Source: a marine actinobacterium MedAcidi-G2B (lineage in GTDB: Bacteria; Actinomycetota; Acidimicrobiia; Acidimicrobiales; MedAcidi-G1). Taken from it: DNA of 64,000 bases. The position numbers were made by a program, and so were the translations under genes. Shown one piece after another: positions 31,883 through 41,543 of the stretch. The number at the start of each line of letters is the position of its first letter. Within the stretch, counting starts at the first letter, position 1. The notes under the pieces were generated by a model. The model made no database searches, had not been told where the DNA came from, and worked only from the letters and a program-made list of their open reading frames with translations. The stretch is from contig JUEO01000002.1 in assembly GCA_000817115.1 (NCBI GenBank), forward strand, positions 45,146-109,145, written 5' to 3'.

Positions 31883-32206
31883 ATGATCACCCCCGAGATA
31901 GAAGGGCTTTTAGATCGGGCTGAATCGAAGTTCCGTTTAGTCGCTCTTAGTTCTCAACGAGCTCGGCAAATAAACTCGTATTTCAATCAATTAGGGGAAG
32001 GTCTTGGAGCTTCTATTCCACCTCAACTTCCCTCAACAGCGCGTAAACCTTTATCCATAGCATTTGAAGAGATCTCAGCAGACAAAATAATTCCTGTCGA
32101 GGTTTCAGAACCATCAGAAGAAGAATTGAAGTTGATTGAGGCCATGGAAGAGTCAGAACTCGAAGAAGATGTCGAGTCTGAAGAGACAAGCGACGAAAGC
32201 GCTTGA
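31883..32206 (+). CDS. rpoZ: RNA polymerase omega subunit
   Basis: ITPEIEGLLDRAESKFRLVALSSQRARQINSYF; between gmk and coaBC; ATG 31883 with AAGGG upstream (GTG 31865 alternative). Confidence 0.93.
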   Translation: MITPEIEGLLDRAESKFRLVALSSQRARQINSYFNQLGEGLGASIPPQLPSTARKPLSIAFEEISADKIIPVEVSEPSEEELKLIEAMEESELEEDVESEETSDESA

Positions 32207-32221
32207 TTTACCCTTGAATTT

Positions 32222-33463
32222 ATGGGCATCTTTGATGGTCGCCGAATCGTTCTTGGAGTAACTGGGGGAATCGCTGCGTATAAGGCAGTCGAAGTTTGCC
32301 GTCGTCTAGTAGACGCCGGAGCCCATGTTTCACCCATTCTCACAAAAGGAGCTGAAAAGTTCATAGGGAGAGCAACGTTCGATGCTTTGGCTTCAGAAAA
32401 AGTTCAGACTTCTCTATGGGAAGAAGAACACCCAATACCCCACACAAACCTTGGCCAAAACGCTGACTTAATTCTGGTTTGCCCTGCCACAGCAAGACTA
32501 CTCTCCGATTATCGAACTGGTCGTTCTGCTGATTTGTTGACCGCAACCCTGTTAGCTACTCGGGCTCCCGTAATAGTTTGTCCTGCAATGCACACTGAGA
32601 TGTGGGAACAACCTTCCGTTCAAGAAAATATTCAAGAGTTAATCAAACGTGGCGTAGAAATAGTCGGACCAGATCAAGGACGCTTAGCAGGAGGTGATGA
32701 TGGAGCAGGTCGCCTTTCCGATCCAGTCTCTGTAGTCGCAGCGGTCGAAAAAGTATTAAATTTAGGTTTGAATTCTAAGACTCAAGACTTCTTGGGACTT
32801 CAAGTCTTAGTCTCAGCGGGTGGAACAAAAGAGCCTATCTGCCCGGTTCGTTATATCGGGAATAGGTCATCTGGTAAACAAGGACATGCCATAGCTTTAG
32901 AAGCAGCTACTAGAGGAGCGTCGGTTGTTTGTGTCACTACTGAACCTAGTCATGCCCCAAATCATCCAAACCTGAAGGTAGTTACAGTTGAGACTGCAGA
33001 TGAAATGGCACAGACAGTCTTTTCTGAAGCGCCAAAAAGTGATTTAGTGGTTATGGCAGCGGCCGTGGCAGATTTCACTCCCGTAGTCAAAAGCGAAAAA
33101 AAGATCAAGAAATCTGAAGAATGTTTAGAGATACGTCTTGAACCCACCGTAGATATTCTTGCCGCCTTGGGTTCCTCTCATACTGGAAAACAGATTTTGG
33201 TGGGTTTTGCTGCCGAAACAAACGACCTTGAAGAAAATGCAAAGAAAAAACTCGAAGCTAAAGGTATTGATTTGATCGTAGCGAATGACGTTTCTGCCGA
33301 GAATACTGGATTTAATTGTGACACGAATGCAGTAACTTTGTTTGATTTAGTGGGAAGAAAAACCGAGTTTCCTCTCGCCGATAAACGAGATATAGCACAG
33401 GCGATACTTGATACTGCTTTAAAGTTAAAGGTTGATAGGCACGAAGAAATTGGAGAAAAATAA
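32222..33463 (+). CDS. coaBC: bifunctional phosphopantothenoylcysteine decarboxylase/phosphopantothenate--cysteine ligase
   Basis: [58 protein letters not shown]. Confidence 0.95.
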   Translation: MGIFDGRRIVLGVTGGIAAYKAVEVCRRLVDAGAHVSPILTKGAEKFIGRATFDALASEKVQTSLWEEEHPIPHTNLGQNADLILVCPATARLLSDYRTGRSADLLTATLLATRAPVIVCPAMHTEMWEQPSVQENIQELIKRGVEIVGPDQGRLAGGDDGAGRLSDPVSVVAAVEKVLNLGLNSKTQDFLGLQVLVSAGGTKEPICPVRYIGNRSSGKQGHAIALEAATRGASVVCVTTEPSHAPNHPNLKVVTVETADEMAQTVFSEAPKSDLVVMAAAVADFTPVVKSEKKIKKSEECLEIRLEPTVDILAALGSSHTGKQILVGFAAETNDLEENAKKKLEAKGIDLIVANDVSAENTGFNCDTNAVTLFDLVGRKTEFPLADKRDIAQAILDTALKLKVDRHEEIGEK

Positions 33464-34656
33464 TGAGTCGTAAATGGACCTTCACTTCAGAGTCTGTCAC
33501 TGAAGGGCACCCTGACAAGATGGCAGATCAAATATCTGACGCTGTTCTTGATGCGATGCTCGTTGAAGATGCAGAGAGCAGAGTGGCTTGTGAAACTCTT
33601 GTTACGACTGGTTTAGTTGTTGTTGCTGGAGAAGTCACCTGCAAAGGTTATGTGGACATCCCTAGCATTGTGCGAAGCACTATAAAAGAGATTGGATATG
33701 ACCGCGAAGATTTTGGATTTGATGGTGATACCTGTGGGGTTATGGTCAGTCTTGATGGGCAGTCTTCAGATATAGCTCAAGGGGTCGATGATTCTGAAGA
33801 AACCCGTACTGCTAACTCAAGTGAAGAGGATCTGGACCGCCAAGGAGCTGGCGATCAAGGCATGATGTTTGGTTATGCCTGTGATGAAACAGAAGAATTG
33901 ATGCCTTTACCTATCAATCTTGCCCATCAGATGGCAGAACGTCATGCGTCTGTGCGTAAATCCGGTTTAATTCCATATTTAAGACCGGATGCAAAGACTC
34001 AAGTCACATTTGATTATGAAGATGATCAACCAGTTCGTTTAAAGACAATTCTTGTTTCAACACAGCACAACGATGGAATTGACCGAGATTCAATGATTCG
34101 TCCTGATCTCATAGACGAGGTTATTCGTCCAGTAATTCCAGAACAATTTGCTGATGATGATTACCAAGTTTATGTAAATCCCACTGGACGGTTTGTCATC
34201 GGTGGACCAGTTGGAGATGCAGGACTAACCGGCCGTAAAATAATTGTTGATACTTACGGAGGGATGGCTCGCCACGGCGGGGGAGCCTTTTCCGGCAAAG
34301 ACCCAAGCAAAGTTGATCGTTCCGCAGCCTATGCAGCCAGATGGGTTGCAAAAAACCTTGTAGCAGCCGGAGCGGCTCGCCGATGTGAGGTTCAGGTAGC
34401 TTATGCAATAGGTATGGCTAGACCAGTCTCTATCTACGTGGAGACTTTTAATACCGAAATCGTGGACCCAGAAAAAATATCAAACTGTGTAAACCAAATC
34501 TTTGATCTGCGCCCTGCTGCGATTATTCGCGATCTTGATTTGAAAAGACCTATTTATAAGGACACTGCTGTTTATGGCCATTTTGGTCGAGAAAAGTTTC
34601 CTTGGGAGCAGACAGGAAAAGTCGAAGAAATTCGTTCTGCTCTTGAACTAGATTAG
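33463..34656 (+). CDS. metK: S-adenosylmethionine synthase
   Basis: [69 protein letters not shown]. Confidence 0.98.
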   Translation: MSRKWTFTSESVTEGHPDKMADQISDAVLDAMLVEDAESRVACETLVTTGLVVVAGEVTCKGYVDIPSIVRSTIKEIGYDREDFGFDGDTCGVMVSLDGQSSDIAQGVDDSEETRTANSSEEDLDRQGAGDQGMMFGYACDETEELMPLPINLAHQMAERHASVRKSGLIPYLRPDAKTQVTFDYEDDQPVRLKTILVSTQHNDGIDRDSMIRPDLIDEVIRPVIPEQFADDDYQVYVNPTGRFVIGGPVGDAGLTGRKIIVDTYGGMARHGGGAFSGKDPSKVDRSAAYAARWVAKNLVAAGAARRCEVQVAYAIGMARPVSIYVETFNTEIVDPEKISNCVNQIFDLRPAAIIRDLDLKRPIYKDTAVYGHFGREKFPWEQTGKVEEIRSALELD

Positions 34657-34666
34657 GCGGCAGACC

Positions 34667-36487
34667 GTGCCCGGCAAAATGTCGGATCAGAGCCAGTTAC
34701 CTTTCCAAGACGCAAATCATGATTCTGAATCCAAAGAAGAGACGATTGGCAGAGTTGTACGTGTTCTACCAGATGTAGGTGGAGTAGATCGCCCGTTTGA
34801 TTACCTAGTCCCCAGCAGTTGGATAGCCGATGGGCGAGACAAAAGCCTTCAGGTAGGAAGCAGAGTACGAATTCCTTTCGGGCCAAGGCGTGTAGCGGGA
34901 TGGGTGGTAGAAGACTATGTAGACCCACCAAAAGAAGTCAAACTTCGCGAGTTGACAAAACTAAGTGGCATGGGTCCTAGTTCAGACATGATTCAGATCG
35001 CTCGTTGGGTTTCTTACAGATGGGCTGGAAAGCTTTCATCCGTCTTGAAGACAGCTTCGCCGTTAAGGAACATTGATCGTCTACCCGCCTCTCCGTCTGA
35101 TGTCACAATTGGCGCTAAACCACCGAATTGGGCGGTAGAAGCTCTTGAGAAACCTAAAAGAGTTCTAAGGATGCCACCCAATGAAGACATTCTTCCGCTC
35201 ATCAAAGCGACTATAAGGACGGGTAATGCTTTGGTCATTGTTCCTTCAATCGAAATGGCCAAATCACTTACAGGTGATCTAAAAAAAATAGGTATTCCCG
35301 TTTCACTAATGCCTCATCAATGGGCAGAAGCTGCTGCTGGTGGAGTGGTTGTTGGAACACGATCTGCAGTATTTGCTCCTGTTCGTGAGTTGGCCGCAAT
35401 ATTGATATTTGACGAACACGACGGAACTCTCCAAGAAGAACGGATGCCTACCTGGCATGCCCGAGATGTTGCCATAGAGAGAGCTCGCCGAGCTGAAGTT
35501 CCCTGTGTTCTAATTTCACCAACTCCAAGTTTGGAAGCATTGCAGTGGGGCTTGTTGCAGAAGTTTCCAAAGAATCATGAATCTGAAAGTTGGGCGGAAG
35601 TTCAAATTATTGACCGGCGTGAAGAAAATCCTTTACGGCCAGGTCTCTTAAGTGATGATTTAGTGCAATTAATAAGAGTAAAAGATGAAGATCCAACTAT
35701 TTGCATACTTAATAGAAAAGGAAGATCTCGGTTACTCGCATGCTCACATTGTGGGGAGCTAGTTAAGTGTGAAGATCATCAAGTTCCCCTTATTCAAGAT
35801 GAAGATGAGATGCTTCTATGCACTGTAGATGGAGCACGTCAACCATCTTTGTGCGTTCGCTGCGGTTCCACGCGTTTCAAAAATTTGAGAGCAGGAATTA
35901 GCCGTTTAAGAGAAGAGATTGAAGCTTTGGCGCGCCAGTCAACGGTGGAGATTACTTCGGATACAAAGGCCGCTGATGTTGCGGGCTGCAAATTGTTTAT
36001 CGGAACTGAAGCAGCTCTGCATCGATTCAAGAAAGCGTCTCAAGTCATTTTTCTTGATTTTGATCAAGAACTTCTTGCACGACGTTTTCGCGCTAATGAA
36101 CAAGCTTTGTCATTATTGGCGCAAGCTTCTCGATTGGTTGGGTCTAAAGGTAGTAATGGAAAAATAGTCATTCAAACTAGACAACCTGACCATGAAGTAC
36201 TTCAGGCAGCTGTCAATGGAAATCCAGAACTTCTATCCGAGTCAGAAAAAGAAAGAAGAAAGATATTGAATCTGCCTCCTTTTTCTGCCCAAGCACAAAT
36301 CTCTGGTGCTTCGGCAGAAATATTCATGAATTCTTTAGGGAAACCAGAGGGAATAAAAATTATGGGGCCAAGAGATGGGTCCTGGTTGGTGCAAGCACCA
36401 AATTCAGAAGACTTGGCGGAGTTATTGCATAAAACAGAGCGCCCAAGTGGCAGGTTACGCATTCAAGTTGACCCGCAGAATATTTAG
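34667..36487 (+). CDS. priA: primosomal protein N' (PriA), actinobacterial form with degenerate helicase motifs
   Basis: PFDYLVPSSW...GSRVRIPFGPRRVAGWVV; zinc-binding CSHCGELVKC...CVRCGSTRFKNLRAGISRLREEIEAL; position after metK. Confidence 0.88.
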   Translation: MPGKMSDQSQLPFQDANHDSESKEETIGRVVRVLPDVGGVDRPFDYLVPSSWIADGRDKSLQVGSRVRIPFGPRRVAGWVVEDYVDPPKEVKLRELTKLSGMGPSSDMIQIARWVSYRWAGKLSSVLKTASPLRNIDRLPASPSDVTIGAKPPNWAVEALEKPKRVLRMPPNEDILPLIKATIRTGNALVIVPSIEMAKSLTGDLKKIGIPVSLMPHQWAEAAAGGVVVGTRSAVFAPVRELAAILIFDEHDGTLQEERMPTWHARDVAIERARRAEVPCVLISPTPSLEALQWGLLQKFPKNHESESWAEVQIIDRREENPLRPGLLSDDLVQLIRVKDEDPTICILNRKGRSRLLACSHCGELVKCEDHQVPLIQDEDEMLLCTVDGARQPSLCVRCGSTRFKNLRAGISRLREEIEALARQSTVEITSDTKAADVAGCKLFIGTEAALHRFKKASQVIFLDFDQELLARRFRANEQALSLLAQASRLVGSKGSNGKIVIQTRQPDHEVLQAAVNGNPELLSESEKERRKILNLPPFSAQAQISGASAEIFMNSLGKPEGIKIMGPRDGSWLVQAPNSEDLAELLHKTERPSGRLRIQVDPQNI

Positions 36488-36488
36488 A

Positions 36489-37013
36489 TCAAGGACTCCA
36501 TATTCTCCGGTGTGTTTCATATAGGGCAATACCTGCAGCCGTGGCAACATTCAAACTTCCTACTCGACCTAGCTGAGGAATGAAAGCGACAGAATCACAG
36601 GCTTCAAGGGCTTGAGGTGAAAGGCCTCGATCTTCATGCCCAAAGACTAAGCATGTTTTTTCCTTGATTGGTGCCTGAAATATTGGTATCGCCTCTTCAG
36701 ATAATTCAATTCCTAGCAGAGAGAAACCAGAATCTTTGATTTGAGTTATGGCTTCCTTGATTTCTTCACAAAAAGACCACGTCAAATAGCGATCGGTTCC
36801 CAAAGCAGTACGGGCTACTTTCGGATGAGATGGGAGTGGTGTGGCGCCAGAAAACCAGATATGAGAACTTCGATACGCAGCTGCAGTACGAAGAATGGTT
36901 CCAACATTGAACGGTGTTTGGACGCTATCGAGGAGTATCGCTACATCAGATTCGGTTTGTCGACGCCATTGACGATGAAGTCTCTTAAGGCCTGTGCTGT
37001 CAAGATTCTTCAT
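36489..37013 (-). CDS. SpoU/TrmH-family RNA methyltransferase
   Basis: LLDSVQTPFNVGTILRTAAAYRSSHIWFSG, LVFGHEDRGLS, GSLNVATAAGIALYE. Confidence 0.9.
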   Translation of the reverse strand: MKNLDSTGLKRLHRQWRRQTESDVAILLDSVQTPFNVGTILRTAAAYRSSHIWFSGATPLPSHPKVARTALGTDRYLTWSFCEEIKEAITQIKDSGFSLLGIELSEEAIPIFQAPIKEKTCLVFGHEDRGLSPQALEACDSVAFIPQLGRVGSLNVATAAGIALYETHRRIWSP

Positions 37014-37626
37014 CGCTTTCCCTTCTAGTTACATCCAACAGTCGGAATCCTTTTCTTGAACCACGACGACTGGCGTTCCATTCTTTTGTTTCTAACCATT
37101 TAGCTAATGAGTCAGAACCGAGATGTCGTTGTATCACGAAATGAGCTGATCCATTGGGGCTAAGACGGTTTAACCATTCTAGGAGAAGTTCGTGAAGAGA
37201 TTCTTTACCAATTCTTATTGGAGGATTCGACCAGATTGAATCAAAAGAAATATCTTCAGGTATTTCTTCCGGAAGACAAGTAAAGATATTTTTTGAATTT
37301 GTTTTTTCAGCGTTTAGGCGACAAAGTTCGAGTGCTCGGATGTTGGTGTCAGTGGCCCAAACTTTTGCATCTGGATACCTCTCTCCCAAGGTGCATGCGA
37401 TAGGTCCGTATCCGCAACCTAAATCTAAAATGTTCTTAACCGGCGCAGGCACAGAAGGACCTTCCATTAAGAGATAGCGGGTTCCTTTGTCCACTTGATT
37501 TGCAGAGAAAACTCCACGGTCAGTGGTCAAACTGAGATCAACATCGGGTAGAAGCAATCGCACCTCTTTTTTACGAGAAGTGGATTTAGGGTTAGATACC
37601 CAGTAATGCTGATCGGAGTCGTCCAT
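37000..37626 (-). CDS. class I SAM-dependent methyltransferase (RsmC-like)
   Basis: GVFSANQVDKGTRYLL, NILDLGCGYGPIACTLG, DSIWSNPPIRIGK (NPP motif). Confidence 0.9.
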   Translation of the reverse strand: MDDSDQHYWVSNPKSTSRKKEVRLLLPDVDLSLTTDRGVFSANQVDKGTRYLLMEGPSVPAPVKNILDLGCGYGPIACTLGERYPDAKVWATDTNIRALELCRLNAEKTNSKNIFTCLPEEIPEDISFDSIWSNPPIRIGKESLHELLLEWLNRLSPNGSAHFVIQRHLGSDSLAKWLETKEWNASRRGSRKGFRLLDVTRRESDEES

Positions 37627-37632
37627 ACCCAG

Positions 37633-37642
37633 ACGATAGTCT
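37633..37642. promoter_or_regulatory. candidate overlapping divergent -10 elements (minus TATCGT 37638-37633; plus TAGTCT 37637-37642)
   Basis: Each TAnnnT hexamer lies exactly 6 nt from an ATG (37626 minus; 37649 plus). Confidence 0.6.
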
Positions 37643-37648
37643 TATCTC

Positions 37649-38182
37649 ATGGGTTCATATGAAATACGAACAGTTGGTGATCCGGTACTACGTACAGTAA
37701 CGGATGAAGTAACTAACATAGACGCGTCTTTGGTGAAGGTAACTGACAACATGTTCTCATCAATGTATGACGCTGCGGGCATAGGTCTTGCAGCACCACA
37801 AGTAGGAATTCAGAAAAGATTTTTCGTTTACGATCATGGAGAACACTCCGGAGTAATTCTGAATCCAAAAATTGTGGAATCGGATGGTGAATGGGTTTTT
37901 GAAGAAGCTTGCCTTTCAATTCCAGGGCTTTCTTGGGAAATTATTCGTCCTAAAACAATTCATTTAGTGGGCATTGACCTCAATGGAAATGAAGTGTCGA
38001 TAGAGGCAGATGAACTTGAAGCACGCTTATTCCAGCACGAAATTGATCATCTGAATGGAGTCTTATTGTTAGATCTGCTTGATGATGAAAGTCGACGTCA
38101 AGCTTTAAGCAAGTTAAGAGAATTAGATCTCAGGCGCACTCCTAGGCCGCCTTCAGATCCTGGAGAATTGCGGCTGCCTTGA
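37649..38182 (+). CDS. def: peptide deformylase
   Basis: GIGLAAPQVGI, EEACLSIPG, FQHEIDHLNGVL. Confidence 0.96.
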   Translation: MGSYEIRTVGDPVLRTVTDEVTNIDASLVKVTDNMFSSMYDAAGIGLAAPQVGIQKRFFVYDHGEHSGVILNPKIVESDGEWVFEEACLSIPGLSWEIIRPKTIHLVGIDLNGNEVSIEADELEARLFQHEIDHLNGVLLLDLLDDESRRQALSKLRELDLRRTPRPPSDPGELRLP

Positions 38183-39060
38183 GAGCTACTCTTCCAAAAA
38201 ATCCTACAAGGTTGGTTTATTTAGGGACACCAGAGATAGCTGTACTTCCTTTAGTTGAGTTAGATAATGCAGGGTTTGAAGTGGTGATGGTCGTTACAGG
38301 AGAGGACAAACGACGAGGGAGAGGATCCTCCACAAGTCATAGCCCTGTTAAAGAAAAAGCTCTTGAACTTGGTTTGCCAGTGACACATGACTTGTCTGAC
38401 TTGCTTCATGTCGAAGCAGATCTTGGGATAGTTGTTGCTTTTGGTCAAATTATTCCAAAGAATTATTTAGAGCAGATACCGATGCTTAATTTGCATTTTT
38501 CATTGCTCCCGCGTTGGAGAGGTGCAGCACCAGTTGAGAGATCTATATTGGCCGGAGATGTAATTACTGGTGTTTCCCTGATGGTTGTAGAAGAAGAGTT
38601 GGATACCGGGAGTGTTTGCGCTAGTGAAGAAGTAGAGATAGGCGACCAAACCGGGGATGAACTTCGACAGAGTCTTGTGGAAGTAGGGAGTCACATGTTG
38701 GTAAGAGCGCTTAAAGAGGGGCTCAAAACACCTGTTCCTCAAAATGGTTCACCTATATATGCTCACAAAATTTCATCGAAAGATCTTCATTTAGAGTGGA
38801 GTCAACCCATTGAAGAGCTCATGAATAAGATTCGTTTAGGCGGGGCTTGGACTACGTTTCGCGGAACACGTTTCAAAATTTGGTCAGCTTTAGTTAACTC
38901 ATCGTTATCAGAGCCGGTCGGAACGATTATTGGCGATCAAGTATCTGGGGTGAATGGTTCGCTCAAGTTGATAGAAGTACAAGCTGAGAATCGAGGACGT
39001 CAGTCTTTCGACTCATGGCGATCTGGAGCCCGTCTCACTTCTGAAGACCGGTTCGTCTGA
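38179..39060 (+). CDS. fmt: methionyl-tRNA formyltransferase
   Basis: LVYLGTPEIAVLPL, LNLHFSLLPRWRGAAPVERSILAGD. Confidence 0.95.
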   Translation: MRATLPKNPTRLVYLGTPEIAVLPLVELDNAGFEVVMVVTGEDKRRGRGSSTSHSPVKEKALELGLPVTHDLSDLLHVEADLGIVVAFGQIIPKNYLEQIPMLNLHFSLLPRWRGAAPVERSILAGDVITGVSLMVVEEELDTGSVCASEEVEIGDQTGDELRQSLVEVGSHMLVRALKEGLKTPVPQNGSPIYAHKISSKDLHLEWSQPIEELMNKIRLGGAWTTFRGTRFKIWSALVNSSLSEPVGTIIGDQVSGVNGSLKLIEVQAENRGRQSFDSWRSGARLTSEDRFV

Positions 39061-40187
39061 TGGCAGAAGGGGCAGCGCCTCGCCGTATAGCAGTCAAAGT
39101 TCTTGAACGAATAGAAAACGACGGTGCTTTCGCGAATTTAGTCCTTAATGCCACTTTGGAAAAATCTAAGTTAGATAGTAGAGACCGCGCGTTTGTCACG
39201 GAAATGGTTTATGGAACTACTCGGATGAGACGCGCCTGTGACCATACGCTTGATCGGTTTCTTCACGATGAAATTGAACCTCTAGCGAGAACAATTTTAC
39301 GACTAGGCGTATGGCAAATAATTTTTGGTGGTGTTCCAGCTCATGCGGCAGTATCGGCAACCGTTGAAGTAGCCCCGCGTCGCTTTCGTGGACTTTGTAA
39401 CGCAGTACTGAGACGAATTGCTGAAAATCCAGTTACTGATTGGCCGTCGGAAGCTATTGAACTCAGCTATCCAGATTGGCTCATGAATCGCCTTAAGTTA
39501 GACGTGGGAGAACAAGACGCGTTAGGAATGGCAAAAACCATGAATGAACCTGCGCTGGCTGTGACTCGAAGCGATGGTTACTATCAGGATTTGTCCTCGC
39601 AGATGGTCGCTGAATCAGCTGTTGAGGGTTTAAAAGCAGGAGATTCCATTTTGGATTTGTGTGCAGCGCCAGGAGGAAAGGCCACATTGATGGCTTCTGG
39701 TGGGGTGTGGACCGTTGCAGCAGATGTGAGAGAGAGCCGAATGGGGCTTGTGGCAGAAAATGTGCAACGACTTAATGTCAACCTTTCTCTAGTAGTTTCT
39801 GATGGTTGTTTTCCACCGTTTAAACCGAAATCGTTTAACCGGGTGTTGGTAGATGCTCCGTGTTCAGGTCTAGGAGTTTTACGGCGTAGAGCCGATGCTC
39901 GGTGGCGGGTCTCTGAAGAGGAAATTGAAAGGCTGTCTTTTCTACAAGAAGAACTTCTCCTCTCAGCTTTAAACTTAGTGGCCTCCGGCGGGCAACTAAT
40001 TTATAGCGTATGCACAGTCACTTCTGCGGAAACAACTGAAGTAGATGAACGTTTTAGAACTAAGACAGGAGTTCAATCTTGTGGACCGCTACCAGACCCA
40101 TGGAGAATTCATGGACAGGGAGGAATGATTCTTCCCCAAGATCTAAATAGCGAAGGAATGGCAATTTTTCGTTACCACGTTGAATGA
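39060..40187 (+). CDS. rsmB: 16S rRNA (cytosine-5)-methyltransferase RsmB/Sun
   Basis: ILDLCAAPGGKATLMA, VLVDAPCSGLGVLRRRADARWR, LIYSVCTVT. Confidence 0.94.
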   Translation: MAEGAAPRRIAVKVLERIENDGAFANLVLNATLEKSKLDSRDRAFVTEMVYGTTRMRRACDHTLDRFLHDEIEPLARTILRLGVWQIIFGGVPAHAAVSATVEVAPRRFRGLCNAVLRRIAENPVTDWPSEAIELSYPDWLMNRLKLDVGEQDALGMAKTMNEPALAVTRSDGYYQDLSSQMVAESAVEGLKAGDSILDLCAAPGGKATLMASGGVWTVAADVRESRMGLVAENVQRLNVNLSLVVSDGCFPPFKPKSFNRVLVDAPCSGLGVLRRRADARWRVSEEEIERLSFLQEELLLSALNLVASGGQLIYSVCTVTSAETTEVDERFRTKTGVQSCGPLPDPWRIHGQGGMILPQDLNSEGMAIFRYHVE

Positions 40188-40193
40188 ATCTAT

Positions 40194-40985
40194 TCAAAGA
40201 ATTAGACGTTCTTTAAAATGTTCAAGGACTAGATTCAACGCATCTTGAGTCGGATGACCTGCTTCTTCTATCACTTCTTCAGTTAGAACAGAATGAGCAC
40301 GAGTTGAAAAACGGTACGGATTCCCAGGAGAAGAATCTATTTCTACTCCTATAAATCCTTCTCCGAATTCTTCTTCCAGACGGTCAAACCTTTCACGAGG
40401 AGACATCCCATCATTACTGAATCTCAAACCGATGACACAAACACCATCGTCAACACGATCCCGCACTATTTGAAGGTCTTTTTTTGAAATACCTAAAGAA
40501 CGTTTAGCGCCTTTCGTGAAAGGTAGAGGCAAACTCGGTTGGCTTAACACAGGTGCCAACATCCTTTCGTCAACCATCATCCCAAGTGCAAACCCCCCAG
40601 TGAAACACATACCAACTGCACCGACCCCTGGCCCACCACACCGACCATGCTCAAAAGCAGCTAGAGCCCTGAGCCACTTGGTGATAGGAGAAGTTCTATT
40701 TCGAAGAAAAGCAGTGAATTCACGAGATATACAAGCTTTAGCAAGAGTAGAAGTGAGGTATCCCATAGAGGGTGAACGACCCGGAGTACCAAACAAAGAA
40801 GGAAGAACTGCGGTACATCCAATTCCGGCCACTTTTCTTCCAAATTCTGCAACACGAGGAGTAATACCCGGTATTTCCGACATTACGACCACAGCAGGTC
40901 CGGTTCCGACTCGGAAAACTTCACGACTGAGCCCATCATGGCTGAATTCACCTATTTCATAACCCTGCAAAGCCTTCGTGTCCAT
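40194..40985 (-). CDS. dienelactone hydrolase-family protein
   Basis: VVVMSEIPGITPRVAEFGRKVAGIGCTAVLPSLFG; nucleophile elbow GMCFTGGFAL. Confidence 0.88.
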   Translation of the reverse strand: MDTKALQGYEIGEFSHDGLSREVFRVGTGPAVVVMSEIPGITPRVAEFGRKVAGIGCTAVLPSLFGTPGRSPSMGYLTSTLAKACISREFTAFLRNRTSPITKWLRALAAFEHGRCGGPGVGAVGMCFTGGFALGMMVDERMLAPVLSQPSLPLPFTKGAKRSLGISKKDLQIVRDRVDDGVCVIGLRFSNDGMSPRERFDRLEEEFGEGFIGVEIDSSPGNPYRFSTRAHSVLTEEVIEEAGHPTQDALNLVLEHFKERLIL

Positions 40986-41042
40986 CAAAAGACCTTACAG
41001 CGCAAAGTTCAAGACGGTGAGACCCTGCGGTACCCTCTGAAT

Positions 41043-41543
41043 ATGCATGAAGATACCGAAATTCCCATTCTGGTAAAAATTCTTACTGTTTCTGATGGCG
41101 TTATAGCGGGAACACGTGAGAATCTTTCTGGCGCGGCACTTGAAGAATTAATTACCAGCAGAGGCTGGCAGGTCGTAGAGAAATTAGTAGTTCAGGATGG
41201 CGCAGAAGAAGTAGCGCAAAAATTGATGACTGCTTCAGAAGATTTTCACGGAATGATAGTAACAACAGGGGGGACAGGATTTGGACCACGCGACCAAACC
41301 CCTGAAGGAACAAAAATGGTATTAGATCGAGAGGCTCCAGGCTTGGCAGAAGCGATGCGTCTAGTTAACCCCTTAGGTCGTCTTTCTCGTGGCATAGCGG
41401 GAACAAGAGGTCAGACTCTCATTCTCAACACCCCAGGTTCAGCCAAGGGCTCCATTGAATGCCTTGAAGCCGTGATCGACGTTGTCTCTCATGCCGTACG
41501 TCTATTAGTGGATAATGCAGATCCACACCCCACTTCATCATGA
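41043..41543 (+). CDS. molybdenum cofactor biosynthesis protein MogA/MoaB family
   Basis: ILTVSDGVIAGTRENLSGAALEEL, IVTTGGTGFGPRDQTPEGT, NTPGSAKGSIECLEAV. Confidence 0.92.
   Translation: MHEDTEIPILVKILTVSDGVIAGTRENLSGAALEELITSRGWQVVEKLVVQDGAEEVAQKLMTASEDFHGMIVTTGGTGFGPRDQTPEGTKMVLDREAPGLAEAMRLVNPLGRLSRGIAGTRGQTLILNTPGSAKGSIECLEAVIDVVSHAVRLLVDNADPHPTSS

Noticed and set aside
33440-33470. SAM riboswitch upstream of metK
   Set aside because: metK start overlaps the coaBC end; no room for a riboswitch
40516-40962. Plus-strand 148-aa ORF opposite the dienelactone hydrolase
   Set aside because: The minus-strand frame has clear family motifs; the plus ORF is its shadow
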